Assembly (NCBI RefSeq): GCF_002803095.1 | Contig: NZ_PGLR01000044.1 | Span: forward strand, 1-50,248 | Origin: Pseudomonas sp. ZH-FAD | GTDB lineage: Bacteria > Pseudomonadota > Gammaproteobacteria > Pseudomonadales > Pseudomonadaceae | Length of the DNA: 50,248 bases | Direction of reading: 5' to 3' | Part shown: in pieces, positions 16,422-26,013 of the stretch | How positions within the stretch are numbered: position 1 is the stretch's first letter | How the letters are laid out: each line of letters starts with the position of its first letter | The notes under the pieces: generated by a model | Seen by the model: the letters and a program-made list of their open reading frames with translations, nothing else | What the model was told of the DNA's origin: nothing | The model's database searches: none | Program-made: the position numbers and the translations under genes

Positions 16422-17309
16422 TCATGCCTGCGGGCGCAGCAGTTCACGCGCCAGGCAGTCGGCCAGCCAGTTGGCAGCAGGACCGAGTGCACCGTCGCGA
16501 CGGCAGACCAGTTCCACCACCAGCGGCAGCGGTGCCCAGTCGCTGCGCAGTTCCTGCAGGTGGCCCTGGTAGGTTGGGTACTGCGCTACGTGGCGTGGCA
16601 GCCAGGCCCAGCCAACGCCACGTATCACCAGCTCGGCCATGACGTAGAAGCTGTCGGCGCGCCATACCAGCGGACTGATCTGCTCGCCACCGGGGTAGTG
16701 GCTGTCCTGCGGCGTCATCAGCAGTTGGCGATGTTCGGCCAGGTCGCGACGTTCCACGCTGTCGAGTTCGGCCAGCGGGTGTTGCGGGCTGCACACCGTG
16801 ACCATCTCGATGGTGCCCAGGCGCTGGCTTTCCAGTGCGCGTGGCATCTGTTCGTGATGAAACAGCAGGCCAAGATCGGCCTGATGCTGCAGCAGTTTGC
16901 GCGCCACGTCGCCCTGGGCGCCGCTGGAAAGCTGTACTTCGAGCAGGGGGAAGGCGTCGGCCAGTGCTTCCAGGCTGGCCAGCACCGGCTGGTAGGGCAT
17001 GGCCTCGTCCTGCGCCAGGCGCAGGCGCGCCTCCTCGCCACGGGCCAGGCCCAGCGCGCGGCCATCGAGGCGCTCGCACTGCTGCAACACGCTGCGGGCC
17101 TGCTCCAGCAGCGCCGCGCCTGCCTCGGTCAGCTGTGGCTGGCGACCGCTGCTGCGTTCGAAGAGGGTGACGCCAAGATCGCTTTCCAGCAGGGCGATGG
17201 CGGTGCTGACCGCCGATTGTGCGCGTCCGGTTTGCCGAGCTGCAGCAGAAAAGGAGCGGCTCTCGGCGGTACGGACGAACAGTTGCAGTTGATCGAGATT
17301 CCAGTTCAT
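16422..17309 (-). CDS. LysR-family transcriptional regulator
   Basis: A 295-residue LTTR. The N-terminal winged helix-turn-helix is clear (LQLFVRTAESRSFSAAARQT, then AQSAVSTAIALLESDLGVTL and FERSSGRQPQLTEAG), followed by a linker helix and a periplasmic-binding-like effector domain. It is divergently transcribed from the emrE-type gene, 89 bp away, and a perfect palindrome sits 5 bp before its start codon, so autorepression and control of emrE are likely. The inducer is not known. P. aeruginosa has a LysR gene in the same place (recalled as PA4989). Confidence 0.92.
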   Translation of the reverse strand: MNWNLDQLQLFVRTAESRSFSAAARQTGRAQSAVSTAIALLESDLGVTLFERSSGRQPQLTEAGAALLEQARSVLQQCERLDGRALGLARGEEARLRLAQDEAMPYQPVLASLEALADAFPLLEVQLSSGAQGDVARKLLQHQADLGLLFHHEQMPRALESQRLGTIEMVTVCSPQHPLAELDSVERRDLAEHRQLLMTPQDSHYPGGEQISPLVWRADSFYVMAELVIRGVGWAWLPRHVAQYPTYQGHLQELRSDWAPLPLVVELVCRRDGALGPAANWLADCLARELLRPQA

Positions 17310-17314
17310 GGCTG

Positions 17315-17337
17315 ACCTATCTCAGATGCAGATAGGT
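17315..17337. promoter_or_regulatory. Palindromic LysR-type operator between lysR and emrE
   Basis: ACCTATCT-N7-AGATAGGT is a perfect 8-bp inverted repeat with a 7-bp centre. It contains the ATC-N9-GAT form that many LTTR regulatory sites share. It lies 5 bp upstream of the lysR start codon, in the autoregulation position, and ~60 bp upstream of emrE. Confidence 0.7.
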
Positions 17338-17398
17338 AATGACTTTATCCCATCATGGAAGAACTTAGAATTGTGGCCATCTTTCAGGAGTCGCCATC

Positions 17399-17731
17399 AT
17401 GCCCGGATACCTCTATCTCGCCATTGCCATCGCGGCCGAAGTGGTTGCCACCACCTCGATGAAGGCTATCGACGGCTTCAACAAACCCCTGCCGCTGTTG
17501 CTGGTGATCGGCGGTTACGCGATCGCCTTCTGGATGCTGATTCTGGTGGTGCGCACCATCCCGGTGGGCATCGCCTACGCCATCTGGGCGGGGTTGGGCA
17601 TCGTCCTCGTCAGCATCGCGGCGATGTTCATCTACCAGCAAAAGCTCGATCTGCCGGCCGTGCTCGGCATGGGGCTGATCGTCAGTGGCGTGGTGGTGAT
17701 TCAGCTGTTCTCGCAATCGACTGGGCACTGA
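17399..17731 (+). CDS. emrE: Small multidrug resistance (SMR) efflux protein, EmrE type
   Basis: A 110-residue inner-membrane proton/drug antiporter with four transmembrane helices, expected to export quaternary ammonium compounds and other lipophilic cations. All residues central to EmrE are at their standard numbers: Glu14 (the proton/substrate carboxylate), Tyr4, Tyr40, Tyr60 and Trp63. It therefore belongs to the drug-exporting EmrE group rather than the guanidinium-exporting SugE/Gdx group, although this distinction is inference. AGGAG stands 8 nt before the ATG. It is divergent from a LysR regulator with a shared operator. Confidence 0.93.
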   Translation: MPGYLYLAIAIAAEVVATTSMKAIDGFNKPLPLLLVIGGYAIAFWMLILVVRTIPVGIAYAIWAGLGIVLVSIAAMFIYQQKLDLPAVLGMGLIVSGVVVIQLFSQSTGH

Positions 17732-17794
17732 TGGGCCGCGGGTGGGGGAGCTGACGGGTTATACTGCGCGCCTGTTTTTCGCCGAGGCCCGTTC

Positions 17795-18970
17795 ATGTCC
17801 CAGTCTCTCAGCACCGATGTCCTGATCGTCGGCGGCGGTATCGCCGGCCTCTGGCTCAACGCGCGCCTGCGTCAGCAGGGTTTCTCCACCGTTCTGGTGG
17901 AGCGCGACAGCCTGGGCGGCGGGCAGAGCCTGAAGTCGCAGGGCATCATCCATGGCGGCGCCAAATACGCCCTGCATGGCGCGCTGACCGGTGCCTCCGA
18001 GGCCATCGCCGATATGCCGCGCCGCTGGCGCGAGGCGCTGGCCGGTAACGGCGAGCTGGATCTGTCCGGCGTACGCATTCTTTCCGACGCACATTACCTG
18101 TGGTCGCCTGGTACCCTGGCCGGCAACCTCACCAGCTTCTTCGCCAGCAAGGCGGTGCGGGGGCGGGTCGATCAGGTCAAGGGCGAGCAGTTGCCGCCGG
18201 CGCTGCAGCATCCGAAGTTCAAGGGCAAGGTCTATCGCCTCGCCGAGCTGGTGCTCGATGTGCCGAGCCTGATCGCACGCCTGGCCGAGCTGGCGGGCCA
18301 CAGCCTGCTGGCCGCCGAGCGGATCGAGCCGCTGCGGGAAAACGCGGAGCTGTGCGGGCTGATCGTCGACGGACACGAGATTCGTGCGCAGCGTGTGGTG
18401 CTCAGTGCCGGTGCCGGCAATGCCGACCTGCTCGCTGCACTGGGCGTCGAGCAGCCCGCGCAGCAGTTGCGCCCGCTGCATATGGTGCTGGCCAAGGGGC
18501 CGGCATTGAAGCCGCTGTACGCCCATTGCCTTGGTGGCGGGCCGAAGCCTCGGGTCACCGTGACCACCCATCCGGCGGCCGATGGCCAATGGGTCTGGTA
18601 CCTCGGCGGCGATCTGGCCGAAGCCGATGGCGTCGCCCGCGACGAGGCGGCGCAGGTTCAGGCAGCACAGAAGGAAATGGCAGCGTTGCTGCCCTGGGTC
18701 GACCAGAGTCAGACGCGCTGGGCGACATTGCGAGTGGATCGTGCCGAGCCGGCGCAGTCGGGCCTGGTGCGCCCGGACAACGCCTTTCTCGCAGAACAGC
18801 AGCGCCTGTTGGTGGGCTGGCCGACCAAGCTGGCGCTGGCGCCGGATTTCGCTGATCGCGTACTGGCCACGCTGCAGCGCGATAATCTGCAGCCGGCAAG
18901 TCATGCGCCGTTGCCCGCACTGCCGCGCCCGCCGCTGGGCCAGCCGGTATGGGAGACGTTGCTGCCATGA
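17795..18970 (+). CDS. FAD-dependent oxidoreductase (DAO family)
   Basis: A 391-residue cytosolic-looking flavoprotein. The N-terminal Rossmann strand DVLIVGGGIAGLWLNARLRQ (GGGIAG at residues 13-18, acidic VER closing the ADP ribose site) is diagnostic, followed by GGGQSLKSQGIIHGGAKYAL, typical of the D-amino-acid/glycerol-3-phosphate oxidase fold. VVLSAGAGNADLLAALG and QRLLVGWPTKLALAPD belong to the FAD and C-terminal regions. Its stop overlaps the start of the aldo-keto reductase as ATGA, so the two act as a pair. Substrate unknown; the equivalent pair is PA4991-PA4992 in P. aeruginosa by recollection. Confidence 0.88.
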   Translation: MSQSLSTDVLIVGGGIAGLWLNARLRQQGFSTVLVERDSLGGGQSLKSQGIIHGGAKYALHGALTGASEAIADMPRRWREALAGNGELDLSGVRILSDAHYLWSPGTLAGNLTSFFASKAVRGRVDQVKGEQLPPALQHPKFKGKVYRLAELVLDVPSLIARLAELAGHSLLAAERIEPLRENAELCGLIVDGHEIRAQRVVLSAGAGNADLLAALGVEQPAQQLRPLHMVLAKGPALKPLYAHCLGGGPKPRVTVTTHPAADGQWVWYLGGDLAEADGVARDEAAQVQAAQKEMAALLPWVDQSQTRWATLRVDRAEPAQSGLVRPDNAFLAEQQRLLVGWPTKLALAPDFADRVLATLQRDNLQPASHAPLPALPRPPLGQPVWETLLP

Positions 18971-19776
18971 CCTCGCTGCACGATCTGCATCGTCCGCTAG
19001 GCTCCACTGGTTTTCAGGTTTCGCCGCTGGGCCTGGGCACGGTCAAGCTGGGCCGCGACCAGGGCGTCAAGTACCCCAACGGCTTCACCATTCCCGACGA
19101 TGCACAGGCACTGGCCTTGTTGCGACAGGCGCGAGAGCTGGGCATCAATCTGATCGATACCGCGCCGGCCTACGGTGTCAGCGAGCAGCGCCTCGGCCCG
19201 CTGCTGCGTGGCCAGCGTGATGAGTGGGTGATCGTCAGCAAGACCGGTGAGGAGTTCGAGCAGGGGCGATCGCACTTCGATTTCTCCCCCGCACATACTC
19301 GCCTCTCGGTCGAGCGCAGCCTCAAGCGCCTGGAGACTGACCGTATCGATCTGCTGCTGGTGCATTCCGACGGCAACGATCTTGCCGTGCTGCGCGAGAC
19401 AGGTGTGTACGAGACGCTGGCCGAGCTCAAGCGTGAGGGCAAGATCCTCGGCTATGGCATTTCCGGCAAGACCGTCGAGGGTGGGCTGCTGGCGCTGGAA
19501 CAAGGCGACTGCGCCATGGTCACTTATAACCTGAGTGAGCAGGGCGAGAAGCCGGTATTGGACTACGCTGCCAGTCACGCCAAGGGCATCCTGATCAAGA
19601 AGGCGCTGGCCAGCGGGCATGCCTGCCTGGCCGAAGGTGTCGACCCGGTGCGCGCCAGCTTCGAGCTGATCTTCGCGCATCCGGGTGTCAGCAGCGCCAT
19701 CGTCGGCACCATCACGCCCGCGCACCTGGCGGCCAATGTCGCGACTGTGGCGGCGGTTTTACAGGGCATCCGCTGA
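18967..19776 (+). CDS. Aldo/keto reductase
   Basis: A 269-residue (alpha/beta)8-barrel NADPH-dependent reductase. The catalytic tetrad can be placed: Asp and Tyr in NLIDTAPAYGVSEQRLG, Lys in VIVSKTGEEF and His in LLLVHSDGND. The NADPH-binding end (LIFAHPGVSSAIVGTITPAH) is typical. The start is taken as ATG 18967, overlapping the stop of the FAD oxidoreductase (ATGA); a start six codons earlier lies inside that gene and is less likely. Function presumably linked to the flavoprotein; substrate unknown. About 146 bp of unremarkable sequence follow before the next gene. Confidence 0.93.
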   Translation: MTSLHDLHRPLGSTGFQVSPLGLGTVKLGRDQGVKYPNGFTIPDDAQALALLRQARELGINLIDTAPAYGVSEQRLGPLLRGQRDEWVIVSKTGEEFEQGRSHFDFSPAHTRLSVERSLKRLETDRIDLLLVHSDGNDLAVLRETGVYETLAELKREGKILGYGISGKTVEGGLLALEQGDCAMVTYNLSEQGEKPVLDYAASHAKGILIKKALASGHACLAEGVDPVRASFELIFAHPGVSSAIVGTITPAHLAANVATVAAVLQGIR

Positions 19777-19922
19777 GGCCCCCCGGTCACGTCCTCTTAC
19801 AGCCTTGGGTTGTGCTGGGTGGTCGGCTTGGGGCAGCCTTGAGCGGTTTTCGCTTCAACCTGATCCTCGCGTGAGCGCTGGCTGCCGAGCCGTCTCACGC
19901 CTAGTTGGAACAAGGAGTCGAG

Positions 19923-20831
19923 ATGCCGCGTACGCTGATCCGCAAGGACCCGAGTAACTTCAAGACCCTGCCGCTGTTCGTCGAAGCCAGCCCGGATGGG
20001 CTGAGCTACCAGAGCCTGGGACAGCCACTGAATTTCCAGCAGATGCTCGAACGTCGCCGCCCGATCGAAGTGGCGGACAGCTCGCGGTTTTCCGTCGAGC
20101 TGGCCAACCTCGGCGTCTCGGTGCGTCTGACCCTGCGCCTGCATGGCCGTGACTACTGGTTGCTGGTGCGCCAGCGGCGGCCAGATCGTGGTGACACCGT
20201 GCTCAAGCTGATTTCCGGCTATGTGCCGGCGCACGAGTTGAATCTGCCGCTGCTCACCGCCATTCAGGAAGTCGCCGAGGAGTGCCTGCTGGAGAGCGCC
20301 GATGGCTGGCTGAGCGGGCGTTTCGCCGATACCTGGTTGCCCACGCCCTATCAGGGCGCGCTGCGTTATCGCGAGTCGAGTCACTTTCGCCTCAGCCCGC
20401 TGTCCGGCGCTGCGCGGCCGGTGCAGTGTGGCAACCTGACTTTGCTCGAGCGCCCGCGCGCCTACGTGCATCTGCCTACCGCATCCTTGCAGCTGGTGTA
20501 TGACCTGAGCCTGGAGCTGCCACGTGATGCCCGTCAGCTGAGTCTGTTCCATGTCGATGAATGTTTGGAAGACGGCCGCCTGGTGGCGCGGCTGGAGCGT
20601 CGCCGGCCGGATATCTACTTGTTGGCATTGCAGCGTGGTGTACCCAGCGGTGGGCTGTTCACCCTGCGCAAGGGCGAGCTGCTGCCTGCCAGCACCCGAG
20701 GGGTATGGTTGTCGGAGAGTTTTGCCGAACAGGATGGCTGGCTGGTACGTGACGAGCGGATTCGCTGGAAGGACTGGCTGCAGCGCTACGGTGTGAAACC
20801 CCCGCAGCGGCGCGCATTGGCCAGCGCGTAG
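19923..20831 (+). CDS. Nudix-like hydrolase-fold protein of unknown function
   Basis: A 302-residue protein I recognise only in part. Residues ~65-125 have the Nudix layout: a strand YWLLVRQRRPDRGDTVLKL, then a box GYVPAHE at 99-105 and QEVAEECLL at 115-123. Compared with GX5EX7REUXEEXGU, the Arg is Gln115, the spacing is two residues longer, and the last Gly is Leu, but Glu105, Glu116, Glu119 and Glu120 are kept. The C-terminal half (LPTASLQLVYDLSLELPRDA and onward) matches nothing I can name. The start is the ATG at 19923 with AAGGAG five bases upstream. Its TAG stop is the first TAG of a REP doublet. It lies between the AKR gene and the convergent smp-like gene. Confidence 0.6.
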   Translation: MPRTLIRKDPSNFKTLPLFVEASPDGLSYQSLGQPLNFQQMLERRRPIEVADSSRFSVELANLGVSVRLTLRLHGRDYWLLVRQRRPDRGDTVLKLISGYVPAHELNLPLLTAIQEVAEECLLESADGWLSGRFADTWLPTPYQGALRYRESSHFRLSPLSGAARPVQCGNLTLLERPRAYVHLPTASLQLVYDLSLELPRDARQLSLFHVDECLEDGRLVARLERRRPDIYLLALQRGVPSGGLFTLRKGELLPASTRGVWLSESFAEQDGWLVRDERIRWKDWLQRYGVKPPQRRALASA

Positions 20832-20880
20832 GGCGGGTGTAACCCGCCGTTGGCCGTCTGGCGGGTTGCACCCGCCCTAC
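20828..20880. repeat. REP doublet (REPIN), GTAGGGCGGGTG family
   Basis: GTAGGGCGGGTGTAACCCGCC (20828-20848) and its inverse ending CCCGCCCTAC (20860-20880) face each other around a 11-bp centre. The first GTAG supplies the TAG stop (20829-20831) of the upstream gene. It could also act as a bidirectional 3'-end structure for the two convergent genes. Confidence 0.8.
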
Positions 20881-20896
20881 ATGGGCTGCGCCGCTT

Positions 20897-22429
20897 TCAC
20901 ACTCGGCTGTCGTGCATGCGCGTCAGTTGCCGCTCCAGCAGGGCGGGATAAGGGTCGAGCAGGCGCTCCACGCAGCTGGCTCCTTCCGGGCTGGCAATCG
21001 GGCGGATGCGCGCACGCTGGCGAGCCAGGGCATCCTGTGCGACGCGTTGCTCGACCAGCAGCAGATTGCGGCTGTGTTGCGACAAGGCCAGGGCGTCCAG
21101 GGCGCTGTCGCTGAGCAGCAGGTCGGCTTGGCCCAGCTCTTCCAGATCACTGCCCAGGGTCAGCCCCAGTTGCAGTTGCAGGGTGATGCCGCTGTCGGCG
21201 ACCTCGATCTGCAGGGCATGGCCCAAGGCGCGCATCAGCTCGCCACAGCAGATCGCGTGGGTCAGGTAATCCTCGCCGCATTCGCGCTCGTGGAACAGCA
21301 TCAGGCTGCTGCCGTCCTTGAGTGTGTGAAGTTGACCCTGATAGAGGGCAGCAGCCTGTTCCAGGCAACCCCGATAACGATCCAGCAGGTCCAGCAGGCG
21401 CGTGCGCGGCAGACGTCGCAGTTGCTCCTGGGCACCGAGTTGAATGGCCAGCACGGCGCTGGCTTGCGATGGGCGCGGGGCCTTGGCGACCGGTGCAGGC
21501 GCCTCGGACTCGTCACGCAGGTCGGCAAAGGGGTCATCCGGCTCTATCGTGTCAGGCCAGGGCTTGAGCGGCTCGTCATCGCCATACTCATCGCTGATGT
21601 CCGCTTCATCGAAGGCAGCATGCTCGGCCGGGATCTCCTCCTGCTCGTCGAAGCGCTCGTCGTCTTCTTCGTGCAGGTAGTCCTCGCTGTCATCGAGCAG
21701 CTGTTCGTCATCCAGTTCCGGCTCGGGCTCTGGCTTTTCCGGTACCAGGCGCGCCTGTAGCTGGCGCGCCAGATCACCGATCTCGTCGTTGCGTCCGGCG
21801 CCCGGTGCAGGGTCGTCCGGGTCGCGCAGCCACAGGCGCATCTGCAGCAGTGGGGTGGAAATATGCCGGCCGAGGCGCATGCTCAGTGACAGGGTCAGGG
21901 CCAGCAGAATCAGGCTGAGAATGCCCATGCTCTGCAGGCTGATGGTCATCGGTTGCTGGAACTGGCTCATGTCCAGGCTGATGCGCAACTGCCCGGCCAT
22001 CACTTCCTGGAAGGTGATGGAGGTGGAGTACAAACCTTCGGTTTCACCCAGCACGCCGCGTGTCGGGCGCGCGCCGGCTTCGGCGAGGATGCGACTGTCC
22101 ACGCTGTAGATGGCCGCATGGGCCACCAGTGGGTTCTTCGCCAGGTTGTTCAGCAGTACGTTGAGGCTGAGGATGTCGTTGGACACCAGCAGTTCGGTGG
22201 CCGAGGCCGCCGTCTGGGTGATCAGCGCCTGGCCCAGTGCATCGGCCTGCTGCTGCATGGCCTGCTTGAACTGCATGCCCATGACCCAGGCATAGATGAC
22301 CATGGCCAAGGCCACCAGCAGCAGGCTGTGGCTGGCGATGCGCAGCACCAGAGGCACCCGCCGCTGACGCAGCGCGTGGAAGATCAGGATGAAGAAGTTA
22401 TCGGGTTTGACGGGCGCGGGCCGGTTCAC
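20897..22429 (-). CDS. Smp/AhpA (YtjB)-family membrane protein with HAMP and cyclase-like C-terminal domain
   Basis: A 510-residue inner-membrane protein. TM1 (~32-51) and TM2 (~166-184) flank a ~115-residue periplasmic sensor domain with the Smp pattern (LVSNDILSLNVLLNNLAKNP). A HAMP-like segment follows (ISTPLLQMRLWLR, RNDEIGDLARQLQARL, ~185-228), then a very acidic linker (~231-312) and a C-terminal domain (~323-510). That domain begins ASAVLAIQLGAQEQLRRLPR and contains LLDRYRGCLEQAAALYQGQL and LHTLKDGSSLMLFH, a layout resembling a degenerate class III nucleotidyl cyclase without catalytic Asp pairs. I choose the GTG at 22429; a longer frame from 22498 reads into the promoter region. It is divergent from serB, as smp is in E. 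coli. Confidence 0.75.
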   Translation of the reverse strand: MNRPAPVKPDNFFILIFHALRQRRVPLVLRIASHSLLLVALAMVIYAWVMGMQFKQAMQQQADALGQALITQTAASATELLVSNDILSLNVLLNNLAKNPLVAHAAIYSVDSRILAEAGARPTRGVLGETEGLYSTSITFQEVMAGQLRISLDMSQFQQPMTISLQSMGILSLILLALTLSLSMRLGRHISTPLLQMRLWLRDPDDPAPGAGRNDEIGDLARQLQARLVPEKPEPEPELDDEQLLDDSEDYLHEEDDERFDEQEEIPAEHAAFDEADISDEYGDDEPLKPWPDTIEPDDPFADLRDESEAPAPVAKAPRPSQASAVLAIQLGAQEQLRRLPRTRLLDLLDRYRGCLEQAAALYQGQLHTLKDGSSLMLFHERECGEDYLTHAICCGELMRALGHALQIEVADSGITLQLQLGLTLGSDLEELGQADLLLSDSALDALALSQHSRNLLLVEQRVAQDALARQRARIRPIASPEGASCVERLLDPYPALLERQLTRMHDSRV

Positions 22430-22603
22430 AGAGCACGGCTCTTGTCGACTGAAGTTGCCGCGCAGTATAGCGAGCGCCCTGGGGCGGGCAAAGCGCATGG
22501 CTGCCCGGATTGGCGGGAAACTGGGTAGAATGTGCGCCTTTTCGTCGGTCAGTGGCCAATTCGCCGCTTGCCTGCCTCAATCGTTTGCCTTGGAGGGTGC
22601 GTC

Positions 22604-23818
<1,215 letters not shown>

Positions 23819-23841
23819 GCACCGCCGTTCTGTCGGATATA

Positions 23842-23869
23842 AAAAAGCCGCCTGTTCAGGCGGCTTTTT
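23842..23869. terminator. Bidirectional terminator between serB and fimX
   Basis: AAAAAGCCGCCTG and CAGGCGGCTTTTT form a perfect 13-bp stem with a 2-nt loop. It lies between the convergent serB and fimX genes, 23 bp after the serB stop. Confidence 0.92.
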
Positions 23870-23881
23870 CGTCAGTGGGAT

Positions 23882-25951
23882 TTATTCGTCGCCGGCCGAG
23901 AAGTCGTAGTCCATCGACTGGCTCGGGCCCTGCAGGTAGTAGCCCTGAATGAAGTTGACCCCGGCCTGCCACAGCGTGGCCAGTACGCTGGCACTTTCGA
24001 CGAAGGGCACGATGGTCAGCTTGGCCTGCGCATGCAAGCTGCTGAGCAGGGTTTTCAGCGCTTCCTGGTTCTCTGTATTGCTCAGGTCCTGGGAGAACGA
24101 GCCATCGACTTTGACGAAGTCCACTTGCAGGTGTTTGAGCGTGTTGAACGGGTTCAGCGCACAGCCGAACTGGCTCAAGGCCACCTTGCAATGCAGTTCC
24201 GCCAGTCCTTGGGTCAGCGCCTTGGCCTGTTTAAGGTAGGCGATGGCGTCCGGCTCACTGAACTGGAACACCAGCGAGTCCGACGGCAGGCGCGCGGCTT
24301 TGAGTGCCACGCTGAGCCAGGGCAGCAGCGTCTGGTCCTGCAGGCTGGCGCTGGACAGGTGTACGAATAGACGGGTGTTATGGCCTCTGGAGCGGTGATC
24401 GGCCAGTAGCTTGATCGAGTTGAGGACTACCCAGCGGTCGATCTTCTCGCCGAGACCGGCATCCTTGGCGGCGGCGAGGAACTCCAGTGGCGGCACCTCT
24501 GCGCCCTGAGGATTGAGCAGGCGCAGCAGCACTTCGTAGTGTTCGTGGGCATCGCCACGCAGGCTGATGATCGGCTGGAACAGCAGCCGGAAGCTGTTGT
24601 TCTCCAGCGCCTGCTGCACCATCGCCAGCAGGCTGCCACGGTTGGCCGCTGCGGCGAGTTCATCGGCCGGGTTGAACAGCTTGATGGCGTTACCGTCACT
24701 GAGCTCGTCGGCGCAGCGGTGCGCGCGATCGAGGACTTCCTGTGCCTTGGCGGTTTTCTCGCTAAGGCCGGCGACGCCGATCGACAGGGTCGTCTGCGCG
24801 GTGCGGCCACTGACATCGAACAGGTGAGCTTCGACCTTCTTCAGCAGGGACGCCAGGCTGGCTTGGCACTGCTCGGGTGTCTGGCCCGGGAGCAGGGCGG
24901 CGAACACGTCGTCACCGAAGCGGGCCAGTTGGGTGTCCGCCGGGAAATGTGCGCGCAGCAGGCCGGCCAGGTCGGTCAGCAGCAGGTCGATGCCGGCCAG
25001 GCCGATCTCGCCCTGCATGCTGGCATAGCGGTCGACACGGATGTACGCCAGGGTCGAGGGCTGACCGGCGTTGACGGCGCGCTCGGCGGCGTTGTCCATC
25101 AGCTCGAGGAAGTGGTTGCGGTTGAACAGGCCGGTGACCAGATCCTGGCTGCTGATCTCGCGCAGTTTCTCTTCCAGTTCGGCATTGGAGGTTTCCGCGC
25201 GGATCACCACCTGAATGCACGGTTCGCCATCATAGGTGGCGGGGGAGAAGGTCATTTGCGCGGCGAAGCTGCTGCCATCGGCGCGTACGCCCTGGCAATT
25301 GAGCTCGGCATTGCCTTCGGCGCTCTGGTAGTTCTTCAGGAAATCCTTGAACGCAGCGTGATCGGCACTGGCGATCAGGTCGATCATCGGCATGCCTTCC
25401 AGCTCTTCACCATCTTCGTAGCTGAACAGCTCGAGATAGGCACGGTTGGCATAGATGTGCATGCCGTCGTGGACGTAGGTGATGGCGTCTACCGAGCTTT
25501 CCAGCAGCAGCTGGCAGCGCTTCTCCGCTTCACGCAAGGCCACTTCGGCGGCACGGCGGGCGCGACGTTCCTCGAGGTTGGCCAGCTCGCGCTTGGCCAC
25601 CAGCACCAGACGCTCGTCCTCACCTTGCGGGATGGCGTCTTGCGCACCGAACAACAGGGCTTCGGTGATGATCTCGGAATCGTTTTCTTCGACCAGTTGG
25701 ATGACGGGGATGTCCTTGGCCTGACGGCGGATGGCACTGATCGCCTCGCCAGGGTCGAGATGCTCGCTGCTCGCTGCGCAGATCAGCAGGTCCCAGGTCT
25801 GTTGCAGTGTCTCTGCCAGGTCTTCGCTGGAGGTCAGACGATGCACACGAGTGGCATGTCCGGCGTTGCGGAACAGGCTGACTAGGCGCTCTGCTTCATT
25901 CTGCGAGTCTTCGAGAATCAGCAGGCGGATGGTTTTCTTTTCGATGGCCAT
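23882..25951 (-). CDS. fimX: FimX-type c-di-GMP effector (REC-PAS-GGDEF-EAL)
   Basis: A 689-residue protein with four domains in FimX order: REC-like (~8-125), PAS (~145-255, VDAITYVHDGMHIYANRAYL), GGDEF (~260-420) and EAL (~430-680). The REC lacks the phosphoacceptor Asp where strand 3 reads DLLICAAS. GGDEF is degenerate (ARFGDDVFAAL) and EAL is EVL (YEVLLRLLNPQG), so it should bind c-di-GMP rather than make or cut it, as FimX of P. aeruginosa does. FimX acts at the pole in type IV pilus assembly and twitching. The gene lies just downstream of a FimW-like gene (62 bp) and converges on serB, as in P. aeruginosa (PA4959 by recollection). Confidence 0.93.
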   Translation of the reverse strand: MAIEKKTIRLLILEDSQNEAERLVSLFRNAGHATRVHRLTSSEDLAETLQQTWDLLICAASSEHLDPGEAISAIRRQAKDIPVIQLVEENDSEIITEALLFGAQDAIPQGEDERLVLVAKRELANLEERRARRAAEVALREAEKRCQLLLESSVDAITYVHDGMHIYANRAYLELFSYEDGEELEGMPMIDLIASADHAAFKDFLKNYQSAEGNAELNCQGVRADGSSFAAQMTFSPATYDGEPCIQVVIRAETSNAELEEKLREISSQDLVTGLFNRNHFLELMDNAAERAVNAGQPSTLAYIRVDRYASMQGEIGLAGIDLLLTDLAGLLRAHFPADTQLARFGDDVFAALLPGQTPEQCQASLASLLKKVEAHLFDVSGRTAQTTLSIGVAGLSEKTAKAQEVLDRAHRCADELSDGNAIKLFNPADELAAAANRGSLLAMVQQALENNSFRLLFQPIISLRGDAHEHYEVLLRLLNPQGAEVPPLEFLAAAKDAGLGEKIDRWVVLNSIKLLADHRSRGHNTRLFVHLSSASLQDQTLLPWLSVALKAARLPSDSLVFQFSEPDAIAYLKQAKALTQGLAELHCKVALSQFGCALNPFNTLKHLQVDFVKVDGSFSQDLSNTENQEALKTLLSSLHAQAKLTIVPFVESASVLATLWQAGVNFIQGYYLQGPSQSMDYDFSAGDE

Positions 25952-26013
25952 AGAGGGGTCATTACCGCGCCGAACGGACGCGAAAAGGCGACAAATGGTG
26001 AGTTCGCCGGAGC

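Noticed and set aside
22430..22603. A small gene between the smp-like gene and serB
   Set aside because: The only frames are extensions of the two divergent genes; the stretch most likely holds their promoters.
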